Part shown: positions 54,377 to 63,104 of the stretch, in pieces
Layout: each line of letters begins with the position of its first letter
Position numbering within the stretch: position 1 is the stretch's first letter
Source: OFTM10 sp964344055
Lineage (GTDB): Bacteria > Actinomycetota > Acidimicrobiia > Acidimicrobiales > Aldehydirespiratoraceae
Length of the DNA stretch: 64,000 nt
Assembly: GCA_964344055.1 (NCBI GenBank)
Contig: CAYFLT010000016.1
Coordinates: 3,672 to 67,671 of the forward strand
Reading direction: 5' to 3'
Position numbers and translations under genes: made by a program
The notes under the pieces: generated by a model
Seen by the model: only the letters and a program-made list of their open reading frames with translations
Databases searched by the model: none
What the model was told of the DNA's origin: nothing

Positions 54377-56677
54377 GTGGCCCCTGGAAGTGCCCGACAC
54401 TCGCTGCTGTCCCTGACCGAACTGCTGGCCGGTCTCGGCGACCCCGACACCGACTTCGACGGTGCGGGTGCGCTCGCGACCGTTGCCCAGACCCTCGACG
54501 CGGGCTTCGGAGCGGTTTGTGGACGGATCGCTGCCCTCCAGGTCTTCGGCTTCGACTCCCCGACGGCGGTCGAACGAGAGCTGATCCGGATCGCCCACGC
54601 CGCCGATGACCAGATGGAACTTCCCGGAGTCGGGCCGGGTCATGTCGCCCGGGCGACCGTCGCCGGCACCGTGGGTGTGATCTGGGTGGCGCGCCAGGAT
54701 CGACCCTTCGACGACGACGAAGTCCAGCTGCTCGCCACCATCGCACGGATCGTCGGGCTGGCCGCCACCATGCGCCAGGCGCTCGAGGCCGAACGCGACG
54801 CCCGCCGCGACCTCGAACGGCGCGTCGAGGACAACCGCCGACTGGTCGCCCAGTTGCGCGAACGCCAGGGTCTGCTCGACCGGCTGTTTCGCATTCAGCA
54901 GTCGATCTCCCATCGCGATCCCACCCAGGACGTGCTCGACGCGGTCACCGCCGGTGCGCTCGAACTGCTTGGAGTGGGGCGAGTGAGTCTCCGCCTCCTC
55001 GAGGTCGGCGAGATCGAAACCCTCGTACTCGTGTCGAGTCAGGGTTTCGACCCCGACGAGACCAGCGAGTCCCTCCGCACCGTGGGGGCGCTCAACGGAC
55101 CGGTCGCTCAGGCCATCGACGAGAACCGGCTGATCGTGGAACCGGAGACCGCCGAAGACGGCAGTCCGGGAGCGATGATGACCACGCCGGTCACGGTGAA
55201 CGGCGAGGTTGCCGGCTGCCTCACCGTGTCGACGGTCGATCCGACCCGTCGCTTCAGTCCTCCCGAACAGGAGGCGCTGATCGCCTTCGCCCAACATGCC
55301 TCGCTCGCCCTGCAGGACGCCAGAGCGAACGACGCCATGCGAAGCGCCCTCGACCGTGAACGGCATCGGGCGGAGCACGACCCGCTCACGAGCCTCCCGA
55401 ATCGACCGACCATCCGCGCCGCGCTGTCCCATCGCATCGGGCTGGCGGACAAGATTCCGATGACCGTCCTGTTCGTCGATCTCGATCGGTTCAAGCTGAC
55501 CAACGACACGTTGGGTCACGCATTCGGTGACACCGTCATCACGGTGGTCGCCGACCGGTTGCGCACGTCGGTTCGCGAAGCCGACGTGGTCGGCCGGCTC
55601 TCGGGCGATGAGTTCGTCGTCATCTGTGAGGGCATCACCGAGGTCGGCGCCATGGAGTTCGCCGAGCGACTCCAGGACGTCATCGCCACACCGATCCTGG
55701 ACGGACACGTGGACCACGTGATCACGGCATCGGTCGGGATCGCCCGGGCCCACCGAGGCGACTCGGCGGAGCAGGTCCTGGCCAACGCCGATCTCGCCAT
55801 GTACCGCGCGAAGCAGAAGGGGAGGGGCCGCGTCGAGGTGTTCGACGACACCCTCCGGGAGCAGCTGGAGGAGAAGGTCACGATCTCCCAAGAGCTCCGC
55901 CGAGCGCTCGACCAGGGCGAGCTCAGCGTGCATCTCCAGCCGGTGGTGGAACTCCCGACCCGGCGGGTGACCGGCTTCGAGGCGCTCGTGCGATGGGAAC
56001 ACCCGACGCGCGGGCTGCTCACGCCGGAGGACTTCGTGCCCCAGGCCGAGGACACCGGGCTGGTGGTCAAGATCGACAAGACCGTCCTGGATCGCACCAT
56101 CGACCTTCTGGGTGCCCATCCTTCGGCTCGGCCGATCGCCGTCAACCTCTCGGCGAGGACGTTTGCCGATCCGTCGCTCGTCACCCACATCGCCTCCCGG
56201 CTCGCCACCCGGTCGGTCGATCCCAGCAGGCTGGTGATCGAGGTGACCGAGACGGTCCTGATGGACAGCTCGGAGGCGACCGCCGACCATCTGGAGGCGC
56301 TGAGGGATCTCGGTCTCCGCGTGATGATCGACGATTTCGGCACCGGCTACTCATCGCTGGCCTACCTGCAGACGTTCGACGTCGACGGCGTCAAGATCGA
56401 CCGTGGCTTCATCCAGCGACTGGGCGAGGACCTGCGGGCAGACGCGATCGTCGCAGCCGTGTTCAACATGGCAGCCGCACTCGACCTCATCGTCGTCGCC
56501 GAAGGGGTCGAGACCGACGCGCAGATGGACCGCGTGGTTGCACTGCGCGACAAGGAGCGCGGATCAGAGCGCGCCGTCGAACTCCACGGTCAGGGCTACC
56601 TGTTCGGACGTCCGGTGGAGGGGCAGGCTCGCCTCGCCGGATTCGTCGAGGTGCCGATGGCGGTAGCGGTTCAGTAG
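54377..56677 (+). CDS. GAF-GGDEF-EAL cyclic di-GMP protein, cytosolic
   Basis: 766 residues from GTG 54377; a TGA 9 nt upstream in frame blocks any earlier start. Two GAF-like sensor regions (about 10-130 and 170-315) are joined by a coiled coil (134-170). GGDEF motif is RLSGDEFVVI (Ser409-Phe413, a known active variant), and EAL is FEALVRWEHP (Glu535), EVTET, DDFGTGYSS (652-660) and VAEGVETD. Both active sites look complete. No membrane helices. Divergent from the CDF gene and a second c-di-GMP protein 1.5 kb away. Confidence 0.9.
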   Translation: MAPGSARHSLLSLTELLAGLGDPDTDFDGAGALATVAQTLDAGFGAVCGRIAALQVFGFDSPTAVERELIRIAHAADDQMELPGVGPGHVARATVAGTVGVIWVARQDRPFDDDEVQLLATIARIVGLAATMRQALEAERDARRDLERRVEDNRRLVAQLRERQGLLDRLFRIQQSISHRDPTQDVLDAVTAGALELLGVGRVSLRLLEVGEIETLVLVSSQGFDPDETSESLRTVGALNGPVAQAIDENRLIVEPETAEDGSPGAMMTTPVTVNGEVAGCLTVSTVDPTRRFSPPEQEALIAFAQHASLALQDARANDAMRSALDRERHRAEHDPLTSLPNRPTIRAALSHRIGLADKIPMTVLFVDLDRFKLTNDTLGHAFGDTVITVVADRLRTSVREADVVGRLSGDEFVVICEGITEVGAMEFAERLQDVIATPILDGHVDHVITASVGIARAHRGDSAEQVLANADLAMYRAKQKGRGRVEVFDDTLREQLEEKVTISQELRRALDQGELSVHLQPVVELPTRRVTGFEALVRWEHPTRGLLTPEDFVPQAEDTGLVVKIDKTVLDRTIDLLGAHPSARPIAVNLSARTFADPSLVTHIASRLATRSVDPSRLVIEVTETVLMDSSEATADHLEALRDLGLRVMIDDFGTGYSSLAYLQTFDVDGVKIDRGFIQRLGEDLRADAIVAAVFNMAAALDLIVVAEGVETDAQMDRVVALRDKERGSERAVELHGQGYLFGRPVEGQARLAGFVEVPMAVAVQ

Positions 56678-56687
56678 CGTCGCCGCC

Positions 56688-57143
56688 ATGACCACCGTCT
56701 TCTCCAGCCCCGACGACATTCTCGACGCGGTCGGATCCGAACTGGGAACCAGCGACTGGGTCGACATCGATCAGGCCCGAATCGACCTGTTCGCCGATGC
56801 GACCGGCGATCATCAGTGGATCCACGTCGATCCCGAGAAGGCGGCGGCCGGGCCTTTCGGCACGACCATCGCGCACGGGTATCTCACACTCAGCCTCACC
56901 AACCAATTCCTCCCCGAGATCGTCACGGTCGAAGGCGTGTCGATGGGGATCAACTACGGGGTGAACAAGGTGCGGTTTCCCCAGCCGGTGGCGGTCGGTT
57001 CGCGGGTTCGGGCCACCGGAACCCTCACCGAGGCGACCGAGGTCGCCGGCGGCGTCCAGACGGTGATCACCCTGGTGGTCGAGATCGAGGGGGCCGAGAA
57101 GCCGGCGTGCATCGTCGAGTCGGTCAGCCGGTTCCTGCGGTGA
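56688..57143 (+). CDS. MaoC-family (R)-specific enoyl-CoA hydratase/dehydratase
   Basis: 151 residues, single hot-dog domain with the hydratase motif FADATGDHQWIHVDPEKA and GTTIAHGYLTLSL, then MGINYGVNKVRF. Close paralogue of the gene at 5478-5948. Hydrates 2-enoyl-CoA to (R)-3-hydroxyacyl-CoA. ATG 56688, 10 bp after the GGDEF-EAL stop, probably translated from the same message. Confidence 0.92.
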   Translation: MTTVFSSPDDILDAVGSELGTSDWVDIDQARIDLFADATGDHQWIHVDPEKAAAGPFGTTIAHGYLTLSLTNQFLPEIVTVEGVSMGINYGVNKVRFPQPVAVGSRVRATGTLTEATEVAGGVQTVITLVVEIEGAEKPACIVESVSRFLR

Positions 57144-57176
57144 ACAGCGGCCGGCGAAGGGCCTAGGCTGGTCTCC

Positions 57177-58130
57177 ATGGCCAAACGCAAGAGGAAGCCG
57201 ACCCGACCCGCTCCGGGCGTGGCGCCGTCGTTGCCTCCCGTGCAACCCGGCCTCATCAGTCCCATGCGGCGGGTACCCGCCGAGGTCGCACGGCCGCACT
57301 ACGCGCTCACCGGTGATCCCGGCCCGTCACAGTCGTCCCTGGTCCGAACTCCCGACGAGATCGACGCCATGCGCCGCACCGGCCACTACGCGGCGGAGAT
57401 CCTCCTTCGGGCCGGTGAGATCGTTCAGCCCGGGATCACCACCGACGAGATCGACCGCTTCGTCCACGACGCCTGCATCAACGCCGGGGGCTACCCCAGT
57501 CCGCTGAACTACCGCGGCTTCCCGAAGTCGGTCTGTACCTCGGTGAACGAGGTCATCTGCCACGGGATCCCTGACAGCCGGCCCCTCGCCGAGGGCGACA
57601 TCGTCAACATCGACGTCACCATCTGGAGAGAAGGTGTGCACGGCGACACGTCCGCCACCTTCCTGGTCGGGGAGGTCGACGAGCACTCCCTGCGACTCGT
57701 TCGCGAGACGGCCCGGGCGCTGGAGCTCGGCATCGCGGCGGTGTCGCCCGGTGGTCTCGTCAGCGAAATCGGGCGGGCCATCGAGAGCCACGCCGTCACC
57801 CATCGGCTCGGAGTGGTCCGGGAGTTCATCGGCCACGGGGTCGGAACCGAGTTCCACACCAACCTCCAGATCCCGCACTACCACGACCGACGTCTCACCA
57901 CCCGGCTCGAGCTCGGCACCTCGTTCACCATCGAGCCGATGCTGACGCTGGGCTCGGCGGAGGCCGCGATCTGGGACGACGACTGGACGGCCGTCACCGT
58001 CGACGGCACGCGCTCGGCCCAATTCGAACACACCCTGATCGTCGGGCCCGATGGCGCCGAACGGCTCACCCTCACACCGGCGGGGGAGTGTGCGCACGAC
58101 CATGTCGCGGCCGCGGTGGCCCTCGCCTGA
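57177..58130 (+). CDS. map: Type I methionine aminopeptidase
   Basis: 317 residues. After a basic N-terminal extension (AKRKRKPTRPAP) of about 60 residues, the catalytic core has metal ligands in IDVTIWREGVHGDTSATF (Asp, Asp), IGHGVGTEFH (His), TIEPMLTLG (Glu) and QFEHTLIV (Glu). It removes the initiator Met from new proteins. The proline-rich extension resembles that of mycobacterial MetAP1c. ATG 57177. Confidence 0.95.
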   Translation: MAKRKRKPTRPAPGVAPSLPPVQPGLISPMRRVPAEVARPHYALTGDPGPSQSSLVRTPDEIDAMRRTGHYAAEILLRAGEIVQPGITTDEIDRFVHDACINAGGYPSPLNYRGFPKSVCTSVNEVICHGIPDSRPLAEGDIVNIDVTIWREGVHGDTSATFLVGEVDEHSLRLVRETARALELGIAAVSPGGLVSEIGRAIESHAVTHRLGVVREFIGHGVGTEFHTNLQIPHYHDRRLTTRLELGTSFTIEPMLTLGSAEAAIWDDDWTAVTVDGTRSAQFEHTLIVGPDGAERLTLTPAGECAHDHVAAAVALA

Positions 58131-58244
58131 TCGACGGCCGCGCTGCCGCACCGGCCACGACGACGCGCGACTTTCCGTGGTCCTCTAGCGTCGGGGTCAC
58201 CAACCGCCCACGACGACGGATCTTCCAAACCAAGGAGCGAGACG

Positions 58245-58655
58245 ATGGCGTCCATCGAGACGATCGAAGGCATCGGTGTGAAGAACGGCAAGGCATTGCG
58301 CAAGGCCGGCATCCGGTCCACCGCGGCCCTGCTGCGCGAAGCCGGTTCGAAGAAGGGCCGCAAGGCCTGTTCGGCAGCCACCGGATGCACCGAGACCCAG
58401 CTCCTCGAGTGGGTCAACCGCGCGGACCTCATGCGGGTGCGTGGTGTCGGTGAGGAATACAGCGACCTCCTGGAGCAGTCCGGGGTCGACACCGTCAAGG
58501 AACTGCGCAAGCGCAAGCCGGCCAACCTCCACGCCAAGATGCTCGAGGTGAATTCCGCGAAGCGCCGGCCCCTCGTACGTCGCCCGCCGTCGCTCGGAGA
58601 GGTCGAGCGCTGGGTCGAGCACGCCAAGACCCTCGATCCCGCGGTCAGTCACTGA
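58245..58655 (+). CDS. DUF4332-domain protein, helix-hairpin-helix-like
   Basis: 136 residues, soluble. Two helix-hairpin-helix-type units: IEGIGVKNGKALRKAGIRST (about 6-25) and DLMRVRGVGEEYSDLLEQSG (about 61-80), followed by a basic tail (RKRKPANLHAKMLEVN). DUF4332 members are thought to bind DNA or nucleotides, but function is unproven. AAGGAG 8-9 nt upstream of ATG 58245. Convergent with an RNB ribonuclease gene. Confidence 0.85.
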   Translation: MASIETIEGIGVKNGKALRKAGIRSTAALLREAGSKKGRKACSAATGCTETQLLEWVNRADLMRVRGVGEEYSDLLEQSGVDTVKELRKRKPANLHAKMLEVNSAKRRPLVRRPPSLGEVERWVEHAKTLDPAVSH

Positions 58656-58670
58656 GTCCACGGGTTCGTC

Positions 58671-58698
58671 CCGGCCCGGCCACACAGTGCGGGGCCGG
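58671..58698. terminator. Hairpin between convergent DUF4332 and RNB genes
   Basis: CCGGCCC (58671-58677) pairs with GGGCCGG (58692-58698) around a 14-nt loop. The RNB stop codon begins at 58699. Could act as a bidirectional terminator; no T run. Confidence 0.35.
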
Positions 58699-60147
58699 TC
58701 ACGCGATCCGGAAGTCCACCTGACGATCGTCGGGTGACGCGGCTTCCAGTACCACCGTCACCTCGGCACCGAGTTCGAGGCCGGCCGACGGAACGCGTGC
58801 CACCACGGCCGGATGCCGAAGCTGGATCCGACCCCGGTCCCGCTCGGTGTCGACGTCGGTGACGACGGCGTCGAACCGCTCACCCACCCGCGGCGCGAGT
58901 ACAACCGCCTCGACATAGTCGACGAGCGCCCGCTCGAGGTTCCGATCCCGATTGCGAGCCGCTCCCATGAGGCTGGGGAGCTCGTCGAGCGTCTCCAACG
59001 CCCACCCCGGAGGCTCGCGGTCGGCGCACTGAGCCAGGACGATCTCGTTCGCGAATCGATCACACAGCCGGCGTAGCGGGGCTGTGACATGGGCGTAGGT
59101 CGATGCGATGGCCGAGTGCTCGGGCTCGGTCGGAGGGTCGTCCTCCTGGAAGGCCACGTAGCCCGCACCCCGCAACCCCCGGGCCCCCTGTGACAGCAGG
59201 GCCGCACGCTCCGGGCTGTCCGGGCGGAGATCTCGGACCCGGTCGGCGTAGCCGACGTCGTCGGGCCAGTCGATGCCGAGTGCTCGGGCCGTGCGGCGGA
59301 GCCTGGCGACGGTACGGGGTTCGGGTCGGGGGAGTGTCCGCAACAATCCCTCACCGCCGGCGAGCATGATCCGGCTGGCCGCAATCCCGGTGAGCAGCGA
59401 GATCTGGGCATTCCAGTTCTCGACGGGCAGTGTCTCGTCGTAGACGACGTGGAAGCTGCCGTCGGGCTCATGGGTCACTTCCTGGGCCGGAAGATCCAGG
59501 CTCACCGCCCCTCGCTCGACCTCTCGTTGCCGACGAAGGAGGCCGATTTCCCGAAGCAGCGCCACGGGATGATCCGCATCGACGGAGTCGGCCAGCGCCT
59601 GCGCCTTCCGGTAGGACAGCTGCTGCCGGTTGCGGACGTCGGCCCGCTCCAGTCGGGCCGCCTCGATCTCGGCGTCGGCATCGAGGTCGATCGTCCACAG
59701 CAGCGCCCGCCGGTCCCGCCCCTCCAACAGACTCCCGCCGTCCTCGTTGATCGACTCCGGATGGAGGGAAGTGCGCAGGTCGGGGCTGTAGAGGGTGAGA
59801 CCCCGGGAACGGGCTTCGAGGTCGACGGGGCCGCCCGGAGGAACGAATGCCGCCACGTCGGCGATCGCGTAGTAGAGCGTGTAGCCGGCGCCTCGCCGGG
59901 AGGCGGCGAACGCCTGGTCCAGGTCGGTCGACCCGTGTGGATCGATCGCCACGAACTCGATGTCCCTGGCGTCGATCAGCACCTGGGACGCTCCCGGCGG
60001 GATCCGGGGGCCGTCGGAGACGCTGGTGCCTGCGGCCTCGAGCACGGCCTCGGGGAACCGGGGTGGCACGTCGAGTTGTTCACGGATTCGTCGGAATCCC
60101 TCGATCATCTCCGGATCGGGAGGGCAGCGGACGAACTGGCGAGGCAC
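58699..60147 (-). CDS. RNB-domain ribonuclease (RNase II/R family)
   Basis: 482 residues, GTG start. Shorter than RNase R (about 810) and RNase II (about 640), with no N-terminal cold-shock domains. Catalytic acidic cluster FVAIDPHGSTDLDQAF, YYAIADVAAFVPPGGPVD, then SYRKAQALADS, and the late RNB motif YAHVTAPLRRLCDRFANEIV. The C-terminal segment (about 415-482) is an S1-like RNA-binding barrel. Exonuclease acting 3' to 5' on RNA is expected; this compact form is common in actinobacteria. Confidence 0.9.
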   Translation of the reverse strand: MPRQFVRCPPDPEMIEGFRRIREQLDVPPRFPEAVLEAAGTSVSDGPRIPPGASQVLIDARDIEFVAIDPHGSTDLDQAFAASRRGAGYTLYYAIADVAAFVPPGGPVDLEARSRGLTLYSPDLRTSLHPESINEDGGSLLEGRDRRALLWTIDLDADAEIEAARLERADVRNRQQLSYRKAQALADSVDADHPVALLREIGLLRRQREVERGAVSLDLPAQEVTHEPDGSFHVVYDETLPVENWNAQISLLTGIAASRIMLAGGEGLLRTLPRPEPRTVARLRRTARALGIDWPDDVGYADRVRDLRPDSPERAALLSQGARGLRGAGYVAFQEDDPPTEPEHSAIASTYAHVTAPLRRLCDRFANEIVLAQCADREPPGWALETLDELPSLMGAARNRDRNLERALVDYVEAVVLAPRVGERFDAVVTDVDTERDRGRIQLRHPAVVARVPSAGLELGAEVTVVLEAASPDDRQVDFRIA

Positions 60148-60219
60148 GGCGGTCGACGTTAGTCGTGTCCGACCGGTGGTCCGTGGCCGGGTTGTGCCGC
60201 GAGAGGCCCTACGGCCTCG

Positions 60220-61725
60220 TCACCGGCTGGTTGCCGATTCGGGGCGTGGCATCTCGACCCACGTGCGGCCGGGGAGAATCGTCACGAATGCCGCGGCGTC
60301 GGTGACGTACTCGAACTGGTCGTCGATCTCGGGACGCCGCCAGTTGGCGTCCACGAGGAGCCCGTCGGTGAGGATCCACGCCGGTCCGGTGCCGGTGGTG
60401 ATCGCTTCGGGTGAGAGCGCATCGGCCAGCGACACTCCATATTCGGTGAAGTGCACGATCACCGTGGTCGGCGCGACTCGAACGCCGGCCGCATCGACGG
60501 TCGGGGACCCGTCCTGGGAACGGAGCCAGCCGGAGCCGTTCCACTCGTACTCGACGACCGATCGCCCGTAGTCGATCTCGACGCCGGTGATCGCGGTGGC
60601 GTCGCCGACCGCCGCCTCGCCCGGCTCGCGGAACCGGAAGATCGGCGATGGCGTGCTGGTGGGATAGTCCGGGCCGGAACCGACCGACCAGAGATTGAGC
60701 GGATTGGTGTACAGGTTGTGGGGCGCGGCACGGCCGGTGCGGTAGTAGAGGTCGAGGTGGGTGGCCGCGCCGATGTCGACGAGGGTCGAGTCGCCCAGTG
60801 CACGACGGGCGTACCGGTTGCCGCCTGAATTCGCGAAGAGGGGTGCGTTGAACTGGGCGAGGAGGTCGAAGTCACCGGTGCGCATCGAGCGAACCGGCCC
60901 GACCTCGTCGACGGCGGTGGAGTGGAAGATCGCGGCGAACCGGGTGAGTCCGCCCTCCACTTCCTCCACGAACACGATGTCGGCCTGATTGATGCCGGAC
61001 TGGGGACGGGCGGGGGAGACGTTGTCGATCTTGATGGCCAGCGCCGGTCGGGTCGGGTCGTCGAAGGTGGAGAGTCCGGTCAAGACCGCCTTGTTCTCGA
61101 GTGAGGCCAGGAACTCGATCCGTTGCTGGACATCGGCGAGTTCGGTCGCGAGTTCCGACCTCCGGGCTCCGGCCTCCTGGTACGAGGCCTCGGTGGCGTC
61201 GCGCGTGGCTTCCGCGTCACTGAGTGCATTCCTGGCCGCAGTGAGTTCATCGGAGAGCGCGAGGAGGCGGGCGTCGATGGCATCGAGCCGGTCCTGGGTG
61301 TCGTCGATCACGGCGCTGTACAGCTCACGCCGCCGCGCCGGCTCGTCGCTGCCCTCGAGTACCTCGATCTCGTCGATCAGCGCGTTCCGTCTCGGGTCCC
61401 CTGCGGTGAACCCGACGATCGCGATCTCGACCCGCGTGGCGGCTGGTTCACGGCGGCTGTCGACAGTGCGTTCGATCTCGTCGGCCACCAGCTCGATGGC
61501 TGCCCATCGACGGTTGATGGTGTCGTCGAGTCTGGCGAGCTCCGCCTCGAGCGCGGCGATCTCGGCATCGATCACTCCCAGTTCGACGGTGATCTCGTCC
61601 CGGCGATCCTGGAGCTCGCCGATCTCCCCGGGGTCGATCTGACCCGCGACCGGTCCACCGGCCGCCATGAGTGCCAGGGAGGTGAACGCGACGAGGAGGA
61701 GGCGTGATCGTGTGCTGCGGAACAT
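60220..61725 (-). CDS. Secreted coiled-coil protein with C-terminal DUF3048 domain (YerB-like)
   Basis: 501 residues from ATG 61725 (AAGG upstream); GTG 61749 adds eight residues. Signal peptide (RSRLLLVAFTSLALMAAGGPVAGQ), then a coiled coil of about 190 residues (EIGELQDRRDEITVELGVID ... LADVQQRIEFLASLEN), then DUF3048: LAIKIDNVSPARPQSGINQA, DIVFVEEVEGGLTRFAAIFHS, GPVRSMRTGDFDLLAQF. The fusion of a long coiled coil with DUF3048 suggests a wall- or peptidoglycan-associated role, as with other YerB-like lipoproteins, but it is unproven. No lipobox here. Confidence 0.85.
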   Translation of the reverse strand: MFRSTRSRLLLVAFTSLALMAAGGPVAGQIDPGEIGELQDRRDEITVELGVIDAEIAALEAELARLDDTINRRWAAIELVADEIERTVDSRREPAATRVEIAIVGFTAGDPRRNALIDEIEVLEGSDEPARRRELYSAVIDDTQDRLDAIDARLLALSDELTAARNALSDAEATRDATEASYQEAGARRSELATELADVQQRIEFLASLENKAVLTGLSTFDDPTRPALAIKIDNVSPARPQSGINQADIVFVEEVEGGLTRFAAIFHSTAVDEVGPVRSMRTGDFDLLAQFNAPLFANSGGNRYARRALGDSTLVDIGAATHLDLYYRTGRAAPHNLYTNPLNLWSVGSGPDYPTSTPSPIFRFREPGEAAVGDATAITGVEIDYGRSVVEYEWNGSGWLRSQDGSPTVDAAGVRVAPTTVIVHFTEYGVSLADALSPEAITTGTGPAWILTDGLLVDANWRRPEIDDQFEYVTDAAAFVTILPGRTWVEMPRPESATSR

Positions 61726-61808
61726 CTTCACCTTGGCGGCATCAGCCACCCGCTCCGCCCACGGTACCCGGTCGGGCTAGCACGACGTCGGCGGGTAGCG
61801 TCCCTCTC

Positions 61809-62303
61809 GTGGCCATCGAGGTAGAGGACATCCGGTTCAACCGACATGAGCCTGCGGCGGTGGTCGCGGCGATGCGCCGGCTGAGCGGGAACCCTCGTGC
61901 TGACGGTTGGATCAATCTCATGCCCGAACTCTCCGAAGAAGACGAGGCTCGGGTTCCGTCCCGGTCCGGGCTGGGTGCCTGGTTCTCCGGGCGCGGTCCG
62001 GCTGTCGCCATGGCCACCTGGACGCCCCCCGCCGTCGGCCGCCGCCCCCGACCGGCCCAGATCGGCCTCGCTCATGGCACGGGTCCGGACGCCTTGCCGC
62101 GGCTCGAAGAGCTCGGGCTCGGGCTCCCGACTGGTTGGCTGAAGCGCCAGGATCACGCGAGGAACGGCATCGTGGCCGAACTGCCCGATCGGGTGGACGA
62201 GGGCCTGGTCATCGAGTGGTTGGTCACCGCTGCGACCGTGCTGCGGACCGTGGTCGAGCCCGGCAACGACTGGCTCGCGCGTGTACACCAGCCGATCGAC
62301 TGA
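61809..62303 (+). CDS. Conserved hypothetical soluble protein
   Basis: 164 residues from GTG 61809; an upstream in-frame start overlaps the DUF3048 promoter region. No signal peptide or membrane segment. Notable segments are RLSGNPRADGWINLMPELSE, the Pro-rich ATWTPPAVGRRPRPAQIGLA and DEGLVIEWLVTAATVLRTVV. No family recognised. Divergent from the DUF3048 gene, 83 bp apart. Confidence 0.6.
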   Translation: MAIEVEDIRFNRHEPAAVVAAMRRLSGNPRADGWINLMPELSEEDEARVPSRSGLGAWFSGRGPAVAMATWTPPAVGRRPRPAQIGLAHGTGPDALPRLEELGLGLPTGWLKRQDHARNGIVAELPDRVDEGLVIEWLVTAATVLRTVVEPGNDWLARVHQPID

Positions 62304-62312
62304 CGATCGGTG

Positions 62313-62456
62313 TCAGTGGGTACGACCGGCGGCCTGGGGCACGGTGCCGAGGACGCGGCCGAGCGCGTTGGCCTGACGGCGGGTCATCGGGGTGCGGCCG
62401 GGGCCAGTCACCAGGGAGAACCCTTCGGTGTCGGTCAGCGGAGCGCGGTCGTTCAT
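62313..62456 (-). CDS. Small hypothetical protein (47 aa)
   Basis: ATG 62456 (plus-strand CAT 62454-62456) with AGGA 8 nt upstream opens a 47-codon frame ending TGA at 62313-62315: MNDRAPLTDTEGFSLVTGPG, then a basic helix-like stretch MTRRQANALGRVLGTVPQ. Convergent with the 61809 gene (9 bp apart) and downstream of the 62622 gene on the same strand. No family recognised; coding status is tentative. Confidence 0.45.
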   Translation of the reverse strand: MNDRAPLTDTEGFSLVTGPGRTPMTRRQANALGRVLGTVPQAAGRTH

Positions 62457-62621
62457 CGGTCTGTCCTGTCCTTGATCGACGTCGGCGCCATTGCCGCCGT
62501 CTTCTTGGCCGTTCGGGGTGCTCTCGTGACGCCTTGAGCGAATTGAGGCGTCTGGCCTTTCGAACGGGCCGCTCGAACCAGAGCCGATCGGCCCAGTCAG
62601 CCGTCGCGCCGCGGGGCCGGA

Positions 62622-63104
62622 TCAGTCGGCGTCGGCGTCGGGGTCGTCAGCGAGGACGAGGATCCGGAGTTCCAGATCGACCGAGTCACCAGGAGCGTTG
62701 CCGTCGGTGCATCGAAGCATCATCCCATCAGGGTCGGTGGTCGACCCCTCGGTCCGGATCCCGGCCCAACCGATCCAGGCGTGGGCGATGCCGTCGGTCT
62801 CCCAGGTGTTCCACACTCGCAGCGTTCCGCTGACCGATGGGACTTCCACCTCGTCGGGTGCCGTGTCGGCCCACAACACGATCCGGGTGGCTTCGGCGCC
62901 ACCGAGATGCAGTGGTGCGTCGGCGTCGATCACCACGCCCTGGCGGCGATCTTCGTTCGCTGCAACGCGGAGGATCCTGACCGTGGCGTCATCGCCGACC
63001 TCGATCGACACCATGGCGAGGATGTCGTGGCCGTCGACCACGAACTGGTCCGTGTCGTCCTCGGTGAAGCGATCGGCGGTGGGAAGGTCCGGGGCCGAGG
63101 TCAT
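62622..63104 (-). CDS. Conserved hypothetical protein
   Basis: 160 residues from ATG 63104, overlapping the upstream gene stop (ATGA); the longer in-frame reading overlaps that gene. Acidic and soluble, mostly beta-like strands: DQFVVDGHDILAMVSIEVGD, GGAEATRIVLWADTAPDEVE, GTLRVWNTWETDGIAHAWIG. No family recognised. Probably in one operon with the 63101 and 63856 genes. Confidence 0.6.
   Translation of the reverse strand: MTSAPDLPTADRFTEDDTDQFVVDGHDILAMVSIEVGDDATVRILRVAANEDRRQGVVIDADAPLHLGGAEATRIVLWADTAPDEVEVPSVSGTLRVWNTWETDGIAHAWIGWAGIRTEGSTTDPDGMMLRCTDGNAPGDSVDLELRILVLADDPDADAD

Noticed and set aside
54344..56290. 648-residue minus-strand frame antisense to the GGDEF-EAL gene
   Set aside because: No motifs; the plus frame has intact GGDEF and EAL.
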